The position numbers were made by a program, and so were the translations under genes. Below the pieces are notes generated by a model. The model did no database searches and had not been told where the DNA came from. It saw nothing but the letters and a program-made list of their open reading frames with translations. A DNA stretch of 64,000 bases from the NCBI GenBank assembly GCA_905160935.1, contig CAJHZI010000006.1:77001-141000 (forward strand), in the 5' to 3' direction. The DNA is from Enchytraeus crypticus (lineage: Eukaryota; Annelida; Clitellata; Enchytraeida; Enchytraeidae). Below, one piece after another: positions 1 to 13,213 of the stretch. Positions within the stretch are counted from its first letter, which is position 1, and every line of letters begins with the position of its first letter.

Positions 1-2702
1 CCAATTTCTGATTAATGTATTCAATATATGTTCCTCGAGCCGTTTTGATTGCTAAAGAGAAACCATAGGAGGCAAAAAGGTTCAATTAAGAAGACAACAT
101 TTCCTAAGCTAAGTTTTACATTTTAGTTTCATTAAGACATGAACCGCATAAACTTCCCATACGATCAACTTTAATCTTTCCTGTGCGTTGCGAGTGGATT
201 ATTGACAGAATTATGGCTTATGCTTTCACGAACCAGAAAGTATTATATTGTACCTATTTATGAGAATTAGAGACTACTGGACATGTAGGTCGTATAATTA
301 CTAATTTTTATGTAATAATGTTGTTATGGGCCCCCCCCCTTAGGCCCGCCGATAAATTTTTTAAAACTATATTGTCGTTGTTTCTAAGGTATTTCGATGT
401 GTAAATATGTTTGTAAGGGCAGTGGTGGGGGGGGATACGACTCAGTATCCATTAGCTCGATTTTTTCAAATATGGGCCCCACTAGGGGCCCGTATTTGAT
501 ATAGCCCAGTATAATGGAAGGGGGGCCCGGAAAATTTTGACCGTTTCACTGGCTCTCAATTTTAACTTTAAACAATGTATTAGATGAAAAAGGGTTTAAG
601 TAAAACATGTGAACTCTGTCCCGGAGTAGTGGTCCAAACAGTCATGGCTGGGAGGGGCTTAAACCCCCTCTCCCTATTGCCAAAATTAGGTCACTTTTGC
701 AATCCGCAGAGTTCCGTCAGAGGTAAAAAATGAACCTACATTTTTCCAAAACGAATGTAAGATTTTGGGTTTTTCTCTGACTTTAGTATGAGTATGATTG
801 GGGGGGGGGGGGTAGGATACGCGATACACTCACCGAATTCAGTAGTGAAAAAATATTGAGCCCCCCCCCACAGCATTTTATCGTTGCGTGACATGTCCCG
901 AAGTAGGCGGGGCGTAAGCAAAAATTATGTACTCTCCAAAAAAATTTCGGCCACCCCCTTAAAAATTTTCTGGATCCGTCCCTGCTTAAGCCGTACAAGA
1001 AATTATAACAAACATCAAGGATCCCTCAGAGTACAGCCCAGGGGAAATTTTTGCAATAATTTCCTCATTAGAGGAAGGTCTAGAAAATTACTGCTATATT
1101 TATCTAGGCCTTAGCATTTCCATAACTAATTAAGGTCTGCAATTGAATTTTACCTGGGAATGTATGTAAATCTAAGTTGAAGAATGGCATGAGTTAAATT
1201 AAACAAAATCGAACTATTTACTAGTCTCACACTAGCCTAATCTCCATGAGATTTTATTTGATAAATATGAAATTAAATTTATATTTCTCATAGCCTAAAC
1301 ATATTCAATGCTGCGTAATTTTGCACTACAGATTCACATTTTCACCATTCGGTTTTAATTAGGTAACTGAATTAATTTAAATTTGGTTGAATAAAATGTC
1401 TTTCAAAAAGTTTCACGGTTCTAAAAGATTTGTTTTCAGAATTTCAGACTCAATTAGAGTTTGGTATTAATATTTATATAAGAATTAATAAACCCTTCTA
1501 ATTCTTTTACTCAACCACTTTCATTAACTTCAGCATGTGCTTTATATTTATTTCATAATTGAGTTAAGTAGATAACAAAATGTCGTAAAGATTTTGAGCG
1601 AAGCACCTAACAACAAATGAGTACAACAATTTCTTACAGCAGAAAACTGTGAGAATCCTTTCCTTATTCATTAGCACTGCTTGCACTCTGAAATTATGTG
1701 CTCCAAACATAAATAAATAAACTTATTGACATCTGATCTACGCCAATTCATGGACCTTTTAAAATATGACACACATTTTATAAACATCTGCATTTCCAAC
1801 AAAGGTCAAAGGGAATTGGAATGTTCGTAGAAAGCAAAGTTAAAAAACAAAAGTGAAATAAAATGAAAAGATAAATTGAACTGAAAATTAATGTTTTTTG
1901 AATAACTACATAAACACTTAAATGGAACTGTTAAGTGCCTGAAAATTACACTGAGTTCCTCTTTCGAAATAAGAATTTTTTAAGAATGATTGAATCTGAG
2001 TTTCAGACTGAAGCCCCACGACCCCCTCACGTTAATGTAATTAAGTGATTTTGAGTGCGGCAGGCAGGCACACGCTGAAGTGTCGAGCTCTCTCAGCCTA
2101 CACTGAGCGCTATGGGCTGAGCTTATGTCAGATCGATATCCGTTGATATCTGAAGCAAAGTGTACGTAGATAGCCTAGCTAAGCCTAGTTAAAAGCTAAA
2201 AGTTTTATCTTCGTTGATTGCTATACTCGTTTTCACTTTTGCTTGTTAGGTTTCGGATTTCGGTCAATAGAGAAATAAAGATTTAGCAAGAATTAAATCT
2301 TAACTGACGGATATTAATTATCATAGTAAGTTATTGCTTAATTTCCTCTTTTGAAATTTGTAAGAACATTATCACTACAAATGATACACTATTGTCTAAA
2401 CGTTTCTGTACCTGAATTTGCAATGTGCAATATGATGCAAATTTAGTTCATGATCTGGTTTTTCCTAAAAACAAAAGCAGATATACATCAATTACAATAT
2501 TGAATTTAGCTCAAACGGTAGTTGAGATCTTTATAATAAAAAGTAAAGAGAATGCGGACAGTGCAAAATCTTTGACGAATGATTTATTGCAATGACTAAT
2601 GCAAATAGTTTATCTAATTATCTAGTTTAACTCATTAAATTGTTCAATTAGCCTATACTTTTATTGAAATTCTGTTTGTGAAATGAATTCTCCTGGTTTA
2701 GC
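1..2702. other. Non-coding AT-rich sequence with G/C homopolymer runs
   Basis: No exon-like coding segment is seen. The part from about 325 to 990 has many runs of G or C (near 331, 427, 522, 800 and 863), unlike the rest. A stretch at 970-984 reads ctggatccgtccctg, which resembles the end of a hAT-type inverted repeat, but no matching partner end or 8-bp duplication was found in the window. The rest is plain AT-rich DNA. Confidence 0.5.
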
Positions 2703-3016
2703 AGATGGTTATGATAGATTATCAGATGTTTATGAAAGGTTATCAGATGTTTATGAAAAGGTTATCAGATGTTCATGATAGGTTATCAGTTGTTTATGAA
2801 AGGTTGTCAGATGTTTATGAAAGATTATCAAATGCTTATGATAAGTTATTAGTGTTTGTGATTGTTTATCAGATGCTTATGAAAGGTTAATAGATGTCTA
2901 TGAAAGGTTATCTGATGTTTGTGATTGGTTATCAGATGTTTACGATAAGTTATCAGATGTTTATGATAGGTTATCAGATGTTTATGATAGGCTATCAGAT
3001 GTTTACGATAAGTTAT
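2703..3016. repeat. Minisatellite, about 21-bp unit
   Basis: About 15 imperfect tandem copies of a unit with core cagatgtttatgaaaggtta. Copies vary at several positions (aagg or tagg, gttt or gctt). A 61-codon frame through the array is a by-product of a unit length divisible by three. Confidence 0.9.
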
Positions 3017-3785
3017 CAATCGTTTGATTGATTATTTACCGATGTAATTCATTCGAGCTTCTTCTGAGGTGATGTTTACGCGAAATATTCTTCCCGTCAT
3101 TGTAAGTTGCCGATTTAATTGATCAGCCGATAAAGTCACTCGCTAATCCTCATAATACATAATAATAAACGTAAAGCATAATAATAAACAATAAAGTAAT
3201 GCATAATAGTAACGGACTAATATCATGCATGAGTTTGTAATAGTGGCAGTGGCAACGGTTTCCTCAGGCGCGACATTACGCTCTGATAACACATCTTGAG
3301 GACTACAATCGGAAACCATTACAGAGAATATGCATGTGTTTTCTTCGGTAGAGATTACATTATCCCCTTGTGACTCATTGAGTCAAATTTTTGGTACATA
3401 GCGTTTACACGCCAATATTTTTATACTGGTTAAATTTTCAGCCTTAAGACCCATTGGGTTGAATTTAGGACGTTAAGGACTAAGCTTGTTACGAGGTCGT
3501 TAAGTTGACAAGAGAAATTTATTTCAACAATAATGATGGCAATCTTTATTTGTAAGCTGCCATAGCTTAAACATAAGAACAGCTTCAAAATTAAAACTTA
3601 GTAGTTATCCTTGATCTTCTGTTGCATTCACAGAAGTGCGAGTAGCGTAAATATCTGCTATCCTTGTTTAATTGCAAGCAGGTTGTTACTTATTGGGCAG
3701 GAAACATATCATACAGCTCTTAATAGCTTTACATGTACATATAGTACATATAAAGTGTTATTTATATAAAGTATGTTATTTTATA
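3017..3785. other. Unassigned intergenic sequence
   Basis: AT-rich sequence with no recognised gene or repeat. It ends at the TA dinucleotide used by the following MITE. Confidence 0.4.
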
Positions 3786-3787
3786 TA

Positions 3788-4527
3788 CAGACTGGGGCAA
3801 AAAAAATAATCCCCTAGCGAAATCTCAATAACTTTAAGAAAACTCAAAATATCTCTACGAAATGTATAGAACTTTTAGGGGAGGAATATCTGTGTATATT
3901 CTGCGAATTTGATGAAAATCTATTGAGCCGGAAAACAATTACAGCCTTTCTACGAAAAAAGTGCAAAATAAGTTTTAACAAGGCTTTTTTAAGCAAAAGT
4001 CTTAATAACTTGGACAAAACTCAAAATAATTATGCAAAATTTTCGGAGCTTCCAGAGGAAGTATTTCTACATATATCCGGCAAATTTGGTGAAAATATAC
4101 AAATAGCAAAAATACAGCGTTTCTTTGAAAAAATGTTAAAATCAATTTTAACAAGGCTTATTTAAACAAAAGTACCGGACATTTTCTTCAAAATTTAGAA
4201 ATAATTTTAACAAAAGAACGAATTTTAAGCATCTTTTATTAGAGTAGCTAACATGGTAGTGCAGGCTTAAACTCCACCACTTAAGTAAACGGCCCTTTTC
4301 AGGGTCGTTTTTTTCTACTGACATTTCAAAAAGCCTTGTTAAAATTGATTTTAGCACTTTTCTCGTAGAAATGCTGTAATTTCGTAACTACTGAAAATAT
4401 TTTCATCATGTTTGCAGGATATACGCAGAAATTCCTTCCCTAGAAGCTCTATAAATTTTGTGGAGATATTTTGAGTTTTCTTAAAGTTATTGAGATTTCG
4501 CTAGGGGATTATTATTTTTTTGCCCAG

Positions 4528-4531
<4 letters not shown>
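3788..4531. mobile_element. Tc1/mariner-type MITE, copy 1
   Basis: The element begins cagactggggcaaaaaaaat and ends with the near-perfect reverse complement, ...gcccagtctg. TA flanks both sides (3786-3787 and 4532-4533). The inverted repeats run inward for roughly 200 bp or more, with the shared stretch cgaaatctcaataacttta near each end, so the single strand could fold into one long hairpin. There is no transposase frame. TA flanks and a CAG...CTG terminus fit a non-autonomous Tc1/mariner derivative. A second full copy lies at 13263-14019. Confidence 0.85.
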
Positions 4532-4586
<55 letters not shown>

Positions 4587-4663
4587 TACAATATATATAC
4601 TCCATATATATACTACACAAAATATATATAAATATATAAATATATATATATATAATATAAAAC

Positions 4664-4708
<45 letters not shown>

Positions 4709-4785
4709 TATACAATATATATACTCCATATATACACTACATAAAATATATATAAATATATATATATATAATATAAAACTTCATA

Positions 4786-4862
<77 letters not shown>
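4532..4862. repeat. (TA)n microsatellite with partial tandem block
   Basis: A long TA tract immediately after the MITE. Inside it a block of about 135 bp containing ctccatatata...cactaca and aaaacttcatatat is present twice (around 4600-4680 and 4725-4790). The frames on both strands here are repeat translation only. Confidence 0.9.
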
Positions 4863-4865
<3 letters not shown>

Positions 4866-5254
4866 TTCATGCCTCTATAGCTTGGCCCTCCTAGTGAAGC
4901 TTGGTAGGTTGAATTTATGTGCTGGAATAATACCTGACAGCATTAATGACTGAAACCCTTTTATAGTGAGACAGGTAAAAGCAAGGCAATTAACATGCAT
5001 GATATTGAACGGATATATTGTACATGAAGAATAATGAAGAAATTTATCGAGAGGCATTACGTTGAGTATAGAGCGATCACAACGAAAAATTATTATACAA
5101 ATCTGGAAAAGCCGAGCATATGAAATCGTAAATTCATGAACCGCATGCTGATTATATTGATTGTTTGCCCACTGCTTCACATCTTGGCGATTGAAGAGTT
5201 CTGATGTTAGTACTTAGTTAATGTTAGCGCTATTGCTAGTGCAAATGTTATTGC
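4863..5254. other. Unassigned sequence
   Basis: No exon, RNA or known repeat recognised. A 101-codon minus-strand frame has no splice or homology support and is not called. Confidence 0.35.
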
Positions 5255-5505
5255 TTTTTCTCTAGTATTCTGCCAAGTGGTAGGTCCTAGGTACATATTC
5301 CTATTTATGCTTGTTTTGGCCGCTTCATAAAGAGCACTCCATGGATGAATGAGTTAATCCCTTTACAATAGTGTATGCCTTTTCCACACCACAATGTAGC
5401 CTATAGCTTGAGAATAATATGGCTTCTGAGTAGTTTCTCATAGCCTTCCTCAGTTCTTACTCAGTCGCCTCTTACAACACTTACAATTTACGATTTGTCA
5501 ATTAT
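5255..5505. repeat. Dispersed repeat D, copy 1
   Basis: Shares an ordered series of blocks with 14636-14945, 14020-14275 and 55050-55262: a 'ctctagtattctgcc' start, 'gagcactccatggatgaatg', 'gagttaatcccttta', 'tagcctatagcttgagaat' and 'ggcttctgagtagtttctc'. Its class is unknown. No terminal inverted repeat or coding frame is evident. Confidence 0.65.
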
Positions 5506-8500
5506 TAAGCATCCGGAACACAACTAGGTAAAATAATAATGTAATAGACAATACCATTCAAATAGTAATAATTTTACTATTACTATTTTTACTTTAATGT
5601 TATATCAATGCGGTCTGGACTTGAAGCAACTTAACAAATGTTAAATCTAATAAAATGGGTCCTATATTAAATTTTGTCCACGTAGGTTTTTTAAACAAAT
5701 TGTATTCAATCATTAAAAATATTAGTAGATAATCAGAAGTTATGAAAACGAGAAGTGTAAGACGAGTTATTTAATCGATTCGAGATCTCTTATTTGATCA
5801 ATTCAAAATACGACTTATGTGCCTTCGTTCGTTTCATTTCTACGGTTTTTTTAAACGTTTATCATTAGGCTAATGCAATCAATTAGGCCTAAATGTATTT
5901 ATTTAGGTAATATGTCATAGATTAAAGTTATGATATTTGTAACTATATCATTAATTTTGCTTTAAATTATTATTTTCGCTGATCTTTCATTAGATAAAAT
6001 GTAATATAAATTGTAAAAATAATAGATCTTAGATCTCAAATTTTCAACTTCGATCTCAAATTTCCTGAATATTATTATCATGTTATATGGAGCCATGATA
6101 GCATGTTTAAAAGAGTAATATATTCACGTTTAATATTTTGTTAAACCCTCAGTGCTTAAGCACTCATAAGTGTAATAGGAATTATTGATTAATCCCGTGT
6201 AGTAGGGTAGTTTTAATGTGATTTTATTTATTAAATGTTTTTATGTAATATTGATTTAATATCTCATATGAGTTTATATCTCATACTGAATTTGAAATCT
6301 CTTACTGATTTAATATCTCACTTTTAGTAATGATTTGACATGTCATCTGAGTTTTAGTGCAAATCTTCAATGAAAAAGTCATTTATCAAGAAGCTATCAT
6401 CCGAAACAATGTCTGCGTAACAGTCTTGCCAAGACCTTGCAGAGATCATGTGGCATATACTTTTGAGATTCTGTGAAACTATAGATGATCTCCAGTGATT
6501 GGGTAACTATCCATCCCGCACTTTTATCCATCACATTTTTATCGAATTGTCGGGACCCTTTCACCCGTGGTTGGTAAGAAAAACTATCCCAAAAGATATT
6601 TATTATTATTAATATCTTTTTATTATTATTATTATTAATTATTAATTAATTATTTGTTGGTAATTCATATTCATTGTAGACTATATTTATTCAGCAAGTA
6701 TCGTTACGAAGAGATTGGTTAAAACGATGTAATAATGTTTACACATATTTTAAATATATTTATTAGTTGAAATAATGTCCATAAATAGTAGTATAACAAA
6801 TTAGTAAATACATTTAAATGGTATTTATAGTTTTTAAATTCTATATTAACTTCCTAGACTGTTTGTTATACATTATGAAACAAGCATAATAATATTAAGA
6901 ACATTCTGACTTGATCAACAATAGAAATGATTGTAATTAAAGCTAATGGCAGTTTGTTCTTCTTTCAAAGTATAATTTCTAGTGTCTAAATCTGCTAGCA
7001 TCTCGCGAAGCACACAACGCTTATACTATAGGGTGGTTCCGGAAATAAATCATTCTCAAAAATTCTAATATTTTAATGAGACATTTATTAATTATTCAGT
7101 TATTTATTTAGAAAAAGTTTTAGTTGATTATTTATTTAGAAAAAGTATGAAATCTTCCTGGTTGCATGGTGTAAAAGCTTTTTGCCATAGGCCTGATATA
7201 GTTGCAGGTTGGGAGATTTCCTTGTTTGATTCCCGATGCGTTGTGACCGACTACTCGCAGTTGTTTTTATAGGACAAGTGCCGGGAACCGAAATTACTGC
7301 TATAAACTTTCTGAGATTACTCCGTCAACAATTTGCGTTACATTTTCAATTCACATTCAGGCGACACTCGCGAGATTATGAAGCAGGCAGGGAATGATTC
7401 ACCCTCCTGCATGCTTTCCAGCCTTCCATGTTTCTGTTACATTTTCTATTCCAATCATTGAAAATAATTTAATTGATATTTTATCTGCTGTTGTGCTTAT
7501 TTCTTTCGTCTCACGATTTACTTGATTTCCGTAAGAAATTTACCAAATTATTTCTATATATTAAGCATATATCCCTAACTTATATCATTTTAGTTTCATT
7601 TGCAATTGGCAATGATATTTCAGTTTTCAGTTTTCGCATCAGTTGGCCTGCTTATTGTATTGTTGAAAAGCCCTTGCATTAAAAGTGAGCTTTTAAACAT
7701 CTTCGGTGGTTTAAACATTATTTTCATCATTGAGCATTTAAACGTATAGTTAAATAAGCCATCAGGAATAGTGTCTTTTCCACTCTTTTTAGTGTCTCTA
7801 TGAACTTTGATTTAGATTAACAACATTTAAAACTTTCCATATTAGACACTTGCGAAGTGAGATTCTCAATTTAATTGCATCTTAAAAGTCTGTTGCGATA
7901 GTAAATTTTTACCATAGTGAAACTTCAGTGTATTGCATGTCATTAGAGAAACTAGTATATTACATGCAAGCATTGTAAAATGTTTCGCAGCATTTGCATA
8001 TTAAATACGCTGAAGGCAACCTGGTATCTCTGCCTTTAATACTCTAATATTTCTCTTGCAATCTCTCAATGGAACTTCAATGTAGTTTTGCGAAGGTTTA
8101 GAACTAGTCATTATTTCGTGACTATAGGCCTAAACATCTCTTTGACACTCAATAACCGTGCACTAGTACAGATTATTTATCACCTGGTATTTCTTGAATT
8201 TCTCAAGACACTTGAGCGTGCTGTGCTCAGTGTATAACGATAAATGTGTCTAGAAGAGCTAAATGTAACAGTGCTCGAGTGTAGTAGACTCTGATTCAGC
8301 TATCGATTGCCCAGTTTTCTAGAAATAATGAGTTCATATCAATTCGCTCGAGATTACTTAGGAATTGGAGAAACATTTAGTAAAATATTATACAGATTTG
8401 ATCAAATTTAAAGATTATAAACCCAAAGATTGAAAAAAACAGTGAAATTGTTCTTCGAATAAAAGCATTTTATGTAAAGAGGAAAATTAGTTACCATCAA

Positions 8501-8924
8501 ACTGTTCACCTGAATTGATCTAGGAGCTGCTCAACAGAAAGTTTGAATTTATAATCATTCGTGGCGATTAGAAATTCTCAAACTCTAATAAACTAAATAT
8601 AAAGATAATTAGTGAAAAAGATAAAGTAGGTAAAATATCTGACATTCAGGGGAGATAGAAGCGAATTGATAGTCTCTGATTAGATGAAATCAGTAGAACA
8701 AGATTGAATAAGCAGGCAATGATATCAGATTCATATTAGTATTTATAGGATTCATAATATTATTAAATTATGTAGATATACTGTACATGTAGATTAGAAT
8801 TAGATTGTGTCTATATATTTGGAGCTTATTGCCCATCGTAATGCTATATTAATCAGGTCTGCACAAGCTAAAGCTAAGGCCTAGTTTATATCAGTATTTT
8901 GTTAAGAAGGCTAGTCAGAGATGG
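5506..8924. other. Long stretch without recognised genes
   Basis: AT-rich intergenic DNA with an ATT microsatellite at about 6600-6650. A possible tRNA-like B-box (gtttgattcccgatgc) near 7220 may be an old SINE. No exon with splice sites or coding bias was found. Confidence 0.45.
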
Positions 8925-9000
8925 ATGAAGCACTGGATTTTAACCCTGCATCTGCTAATTCGCTATCGGACACCTTACCGATGTGCTAACGACGCATTTC
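8925..9000 (-). repeat. tRNA-derived SINE fragment
   Basis: The reverse complement carries the A-box-like part of the SINE family seen better at 21236 and 23928 (cggtaag...tccgatagcg). It is diverged and short. Confidence 0.45.
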
Positions 9001-9189
9001 AATGATATTGCTATGAAAGAGCAAGATAAACGTCATATTGGATCATAGTTTTTGCAAATCTTGAATTGCTTCGCTATATATAACATACTAAATAATTATA
9101 ATCAGAATTTAAGCTTTAGAACTGAAATTCAACTGAATAGATTTGCGTGCCAGAAATAAAGCCGTAAAGCTATTGTTAATACAGCAGTT

Positions 9190-9292
9190 TCATCTCTCGA
9201 AAGCGTTATCAGTGCCGGAACAGCCCAGGATTGGAATCCACATATACTGATCCACGGTCGGATATCTTACCGACATCGCCACTGGATCCTGC
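9190..9292 (-). repeat. tRNA-derived SINE copy
   Basis: On the minus strand it reads tggcgatgtcggtaagatat (A box), then a B-box region ending in ggattccaatcctgggctg, then a block matching the family's 3' part. Same family as the copies at 21236, 23928, 26625 (minus) and 40715. Confidence 0.75.
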
Positions 9293-9556
9293 CTGTGTAA
9301 CATTTCAGATCTTATAGTGAACTTATGCATTATGTGCAGTGTAAAGTATCATTATAAAGGACATATGACGCTGCAGCAATAGTAATTACTGTATAGGGAA
9401 CTCACCCGCTGCAGTGCATTAGCATGCACTAGGCTCGGTGGTCACAGTCAACGTGTGAAGTCAACCCGATGTAGTTTCTTAATTTAATCCGTTAGTTGAA
9501 CTGCTGATTATAATGAACCTCCTGTGATGCTAGCCTATCACGTAGTTTTGGTATAG

Positions 9557-9684
9557 CATGTTGTATTAGCATGTCATGTGGTATTAGCATATCATGTGGT
9601 ATTAGCATATCACGTGGTATTAGCATATCATGTGGTATTAGCATATCACGTGGTATTAGCATATCGTGTGGTATTAGCATATCA
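9557..9684. repeat. Minisatellite, 18-bp unit
   Basis: About seven copies of a unit close to gtattagcatatcatgtg, differing mainly at cacg versus catg. Small frames on both strands (HDMLIP-type and YHVVLA-type repeats) are by-products of the 18-bp period. Confidence 0.9.
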
Positions 9685-10016
9685 AGGTGAATGCCAGCGC
9701 ATGTTAAGCAGTGAAGGGGAGACAATTATGCTAATAAATCTGAATTGGGAAACAAATAAATTGAATTTGTATTTCACATTAAAAATTGGTTAGTTCTATA
9801 AGGCAAGACTTGTTTAGATTAGCTTGAGCCTCTATAAGTCTATAAGCACATTAACAACTGTTTTAAAGATGGATAGAATATTTGCTAATGGAGGCATGGC
9901 TGCAGCTTTTGAGGTTAACCATTTTGCGTTAGTTTTCTTTCAATTATTTTAGCTAAAATATGTTTTAAAAATAATTAAGGCAGACTATTTATATTTTTAT
10001 TGCGTAGGCACTACAA

Positions 10017-10394
10017 ATGGATCCAGCAAGACCTTCGTCCACCGGAAGTTCCGCCGTGTTTCAGGGATTCGCTACGATGTACATGCGCATGCCTATGTCC
10101 AGCTCCACCCTCCCCATACAGGGTCAGTGCAACGTCGAGGACAAACGAATCACTCTCAAGTTTCCATTCACCGGGATAGAATTCGAACTGCCGAGCTCTC
10201 CTAAAGAGAACCGCAACGATTTTGACTTCACTATTCGAAGTGCTCGAGGGGATATGACAATGACGATTGGCTACGTGCAGGAGTTGAAAGCGTTCACGGG
10301 AATTGGCAGACTGAGTGAAGATGATGATATTCCAGTCCTGACTTTCTGTTTCTACCCATCTGATAGTCCTCTTAGTCGCCTGCCCAGACTGTAG
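10017..10394 (+). CDS. Conserved-looking protein or terminal exon, unknown family
   Basis: A 125-residue frame, clearly richer in G+C and balanced in codon use compared with the AT-rich flanks, so it is likely real coding DNA. A good splice acceptor (tatttttattgcgtag, ending at about 10006) lies 10 bases upstream. The frame stays open to that acceptor (Ala-Leu-Gln before the Met), so this may be the last exon of a longer gene rather than a complete one. The N terminus is Ser/Pro-rich. The rest alternates hydrophobic residues in a beta-strand-like way (ITLKFPFTGIEFEL, MTMTIGYVQ, IPVLTFCFYP) and contains an acidic SEDDD turn. No signal peptide or membrane segment is seen. I do not recognise the family, and no upstream exon could be placed with confidence. 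Confidence 0.6.
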   Translation: MDPARPSSTGSSAVFQGFATMYMRMPMSSSTLPIQGQCNVEDKRITLKFPFTGIEFELPSSPKENRNDFDFTIRSARGDMTMTIGYVQELKAFTGIGRLSEDDDIPVLTFCFYPSDSPLSRLPRL

Positions 10395-13213
10395 TGGACT
10401 TTGACGTTGACAATCTTTAATACTCTCGTCATTGTAATTTATTCCAGTTGTTCGTCTAACTAATCTTGTGTATAATAATCAGTCTCTTTATCAAGTTTCT
10501 TACGTAATTCAATCTTTTTTTGGTTTTCAATTTTACCCTTAACTCACTGTCTCTCACTCGCATCCCTATTTATCTACAGGGCTGTATATCTCGTTAATGT
10601 CACTAATTGATATTTTGTTTTCTTCTACTTCATCTTCACTTTTCACTCTCTTTCTAAATTCCATCGTAACTCCAACTTTTGCTCTCTCTCTCTTCTTGCT
10701 TATTGTTTTATCCCTTACTTTTGTTACTCATTACTTGTTTTATAAATAACTTTAGTCCCTTGCACTCAGTATTATAAGAATTTATAGCATTGAGACTTAT
10801 TTAAGGAATGTAGTCAATTAATGTTTGTAGAAATCTGATATTAGACTGAATCAGTTCAACATAAATTTTATGCTCTACTGGATGTGGTGATGTATACGTT
10901 AGCGCACGGCAAGTTGCAGTATAAAGTTTAAAAAACAACTCACAATGAATTCTGATCTCATCTGTAGCAACATGAGATGCAGCGACGCTCTTAATATCTT
11001 TTGATTAGGAAAAATGTGTAAACTCATAATATCATAACAATAATAATAATTATTTATTATTAGTAGTAGTGTCATTATTACCTCGGGTATAAGGGAACCC
11101 GGGATTTGATAAAACAATTCAGCAATGTATGTTGAACCACCGCCCGGCTTCTAGAGGCGCCTAGTTGCTTAAAAGTATCGCTGAAAATCTGACGGAATAG
11201 AATCTTTGCAAAGTAATTAAAAGCCTTTGGTAATGAACGAGATATCTTGCTTATCGCCGGTTTGCTATTATTATTTAACAATTATTTTATCCCGGATTGG
11301 TTAGAGCAAATAAAAGTGTTGGAATAGTAGCCCGGCTGCGGGTATTTCTATTCTGCCACAAAAGTCAATTTAGAGCGTTCTGTTTGGCTAGGACATAATA
11401 AGTTTACATGTATGTTTACATGTATTGACAGATTTCATGCGTTATCCTTTAAGTTGTTCTATTAAACCACAGTTGAACGAAAGCTACAGTAGTCCAGTAG
11501 CTAAGATGTCAGGTTTTAGATCTGAGTCCTAGGTTTCATTGCAGCTCGCATCAAGGTTTAGGGCTAATTTTAGGCTGTGAGTTAGGGTTAGGGATAGGGT
11601 TGACTATTAACTAAAAAGTTAAAGTTAAAAACTGTGGTAGACAAAATGCAAGCAGCCCGGCCGCACCCGATCTACCAGTAGATTGATCTCCTATGCAGAC
11701 AATGCTTTCAAATGCCATCGAGTGATTTTTTCCCAATAATAACATAATTATTTTGACCGCAGGTGACGCTAATGCTAAAGCTAAGCAAAACGTCAGTTTC
11801 CTGCTCGATAGGATGTCAGTGACCGGTAGAGCACTGGATTTCGACCGTGCATCTACTAATCCGCTGTCGAACAATTTGCCAACTAGCCATCTGCTGAACC
11901 TAATAAGATAGCCTCTTCATATCATTTTTTAAGCCTGAGGCGTCTAATAAAATGATGCGAATTAATTATTTGTCGTTATTTGTATTATTAATCGAGCTAA
12001 TATTTAACGCAAATGATTGAGCATCATAGGCTTTAAGTCCGCCAATATTATGTTATAATTGAATCCCCAGAACGCGCCTGTTTAGACTATTCCTAGCCCA
12101 CTAGTTTACTAGTGTGTGCTATGATGGGTTCAACAATTGTACAATTTGTGTAATACAGTCAAGTAGATTGCAAGTTCGGCCATACGGGAAATGCAATAGA
12201 GTTTACCATTTACAATTGTATGTTTTGAGCAAGTTGTAACTTGTTTGTTAATGCTGAACATGATCTCTAGCTCAATTAAATGTATTCAGTTGACTCAGTG
12301 ATCAGAAGCGTTAGTAAATTCCTCAGGCTCGGTATTATATATATATATATACATGCTATTGATTAATTATTGCTTCAACTGTTGCGGAAAGAGTTAATTA
12401 GTAATGCAGCGGCTAGGTGTTAGTCTGAAATCGGTGGACTCGTTTGTAGATAAGACAACATTTCTAACCATTTCATAACGATGGTTATTAATGATGGTAA
12501 TGATAATGAATTCAAATTATAATTTTCAGAAGATTCAATAATAAATGTATATTCTTGCGAAGTTATTTATATTTCTTCAATAAAATAAATTCAATTTAAA
12601 TGCCAACTGTCAATGGATTGATTGACTTATCCATTCAGCTTTAAGACATAAGCTTTGCATCAGTTTGGTTAACGATATCATACTCCTAACTAGCACTAGT
12701 ATCTAGATTTATTTTAAAATGTAATAAATATGACAAAAAGCGTGTCCTATCTAGAGAGGTTTTGTAATTGTTTTTATATTTGTTGAATGGACAAATAATA
12801 TTATGTAACATAATTTCGTGATAAATCAGACCCATATTTTAGTGAAAGCATTTCTGAATTTTATATATATATATATATATACTGTATATATACATATGCC
12901 TTTATCCCGTACGAATCTACTGGCTATGCTTAGCAAAGACATATTCAACTGTTTTAAAGTAATGTGTAACATAATATATTCATGTCAAGTAAGAAAAAAA
13001 AGCAGTTTCGGATATTTTTCAGAAGTTACATGTATCTCAAAGACATAGGCCCTATATTATATTAAGAAGCTGCGAAAGTGCTACAAGATAATCTTAAATG
13101 GAAACATTTACACTACCTGTAAAATCTTAAATAAACATTGAATTTCGCTTTATGAATGATCTTCACAATTCAGGAAAGATGTTCATATTTCAAAAACCTG
13201 TAATAATCTTCTC
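10395..13213. other. Intergenic stretch with scattered SINE fragments
   Basis: It includes SINE-like pieces near 11485-11560 (plus) and 11765-11885 (minus). It also has a short TTAGGG-like run at about 11585-11600 (gttagggttagggataggg) and small TA tracts at 12336-12352 and 12861-12892. No exon is recognised. Confidence 0.45.

Noticed and set aside
3923-4357. Short frames inside the MITE as a transposase
   Set aside because: Both strands give similar lysine/phenylalanine-rich frames because the element is an inverted repeat. No DDE/D motif or helix-turn-helix was seen.
11573-11602. TTAGGG-like run as an interstitial telomere
   Set aside because: Only about three imperfect units; too short to claim a telomeric origin.
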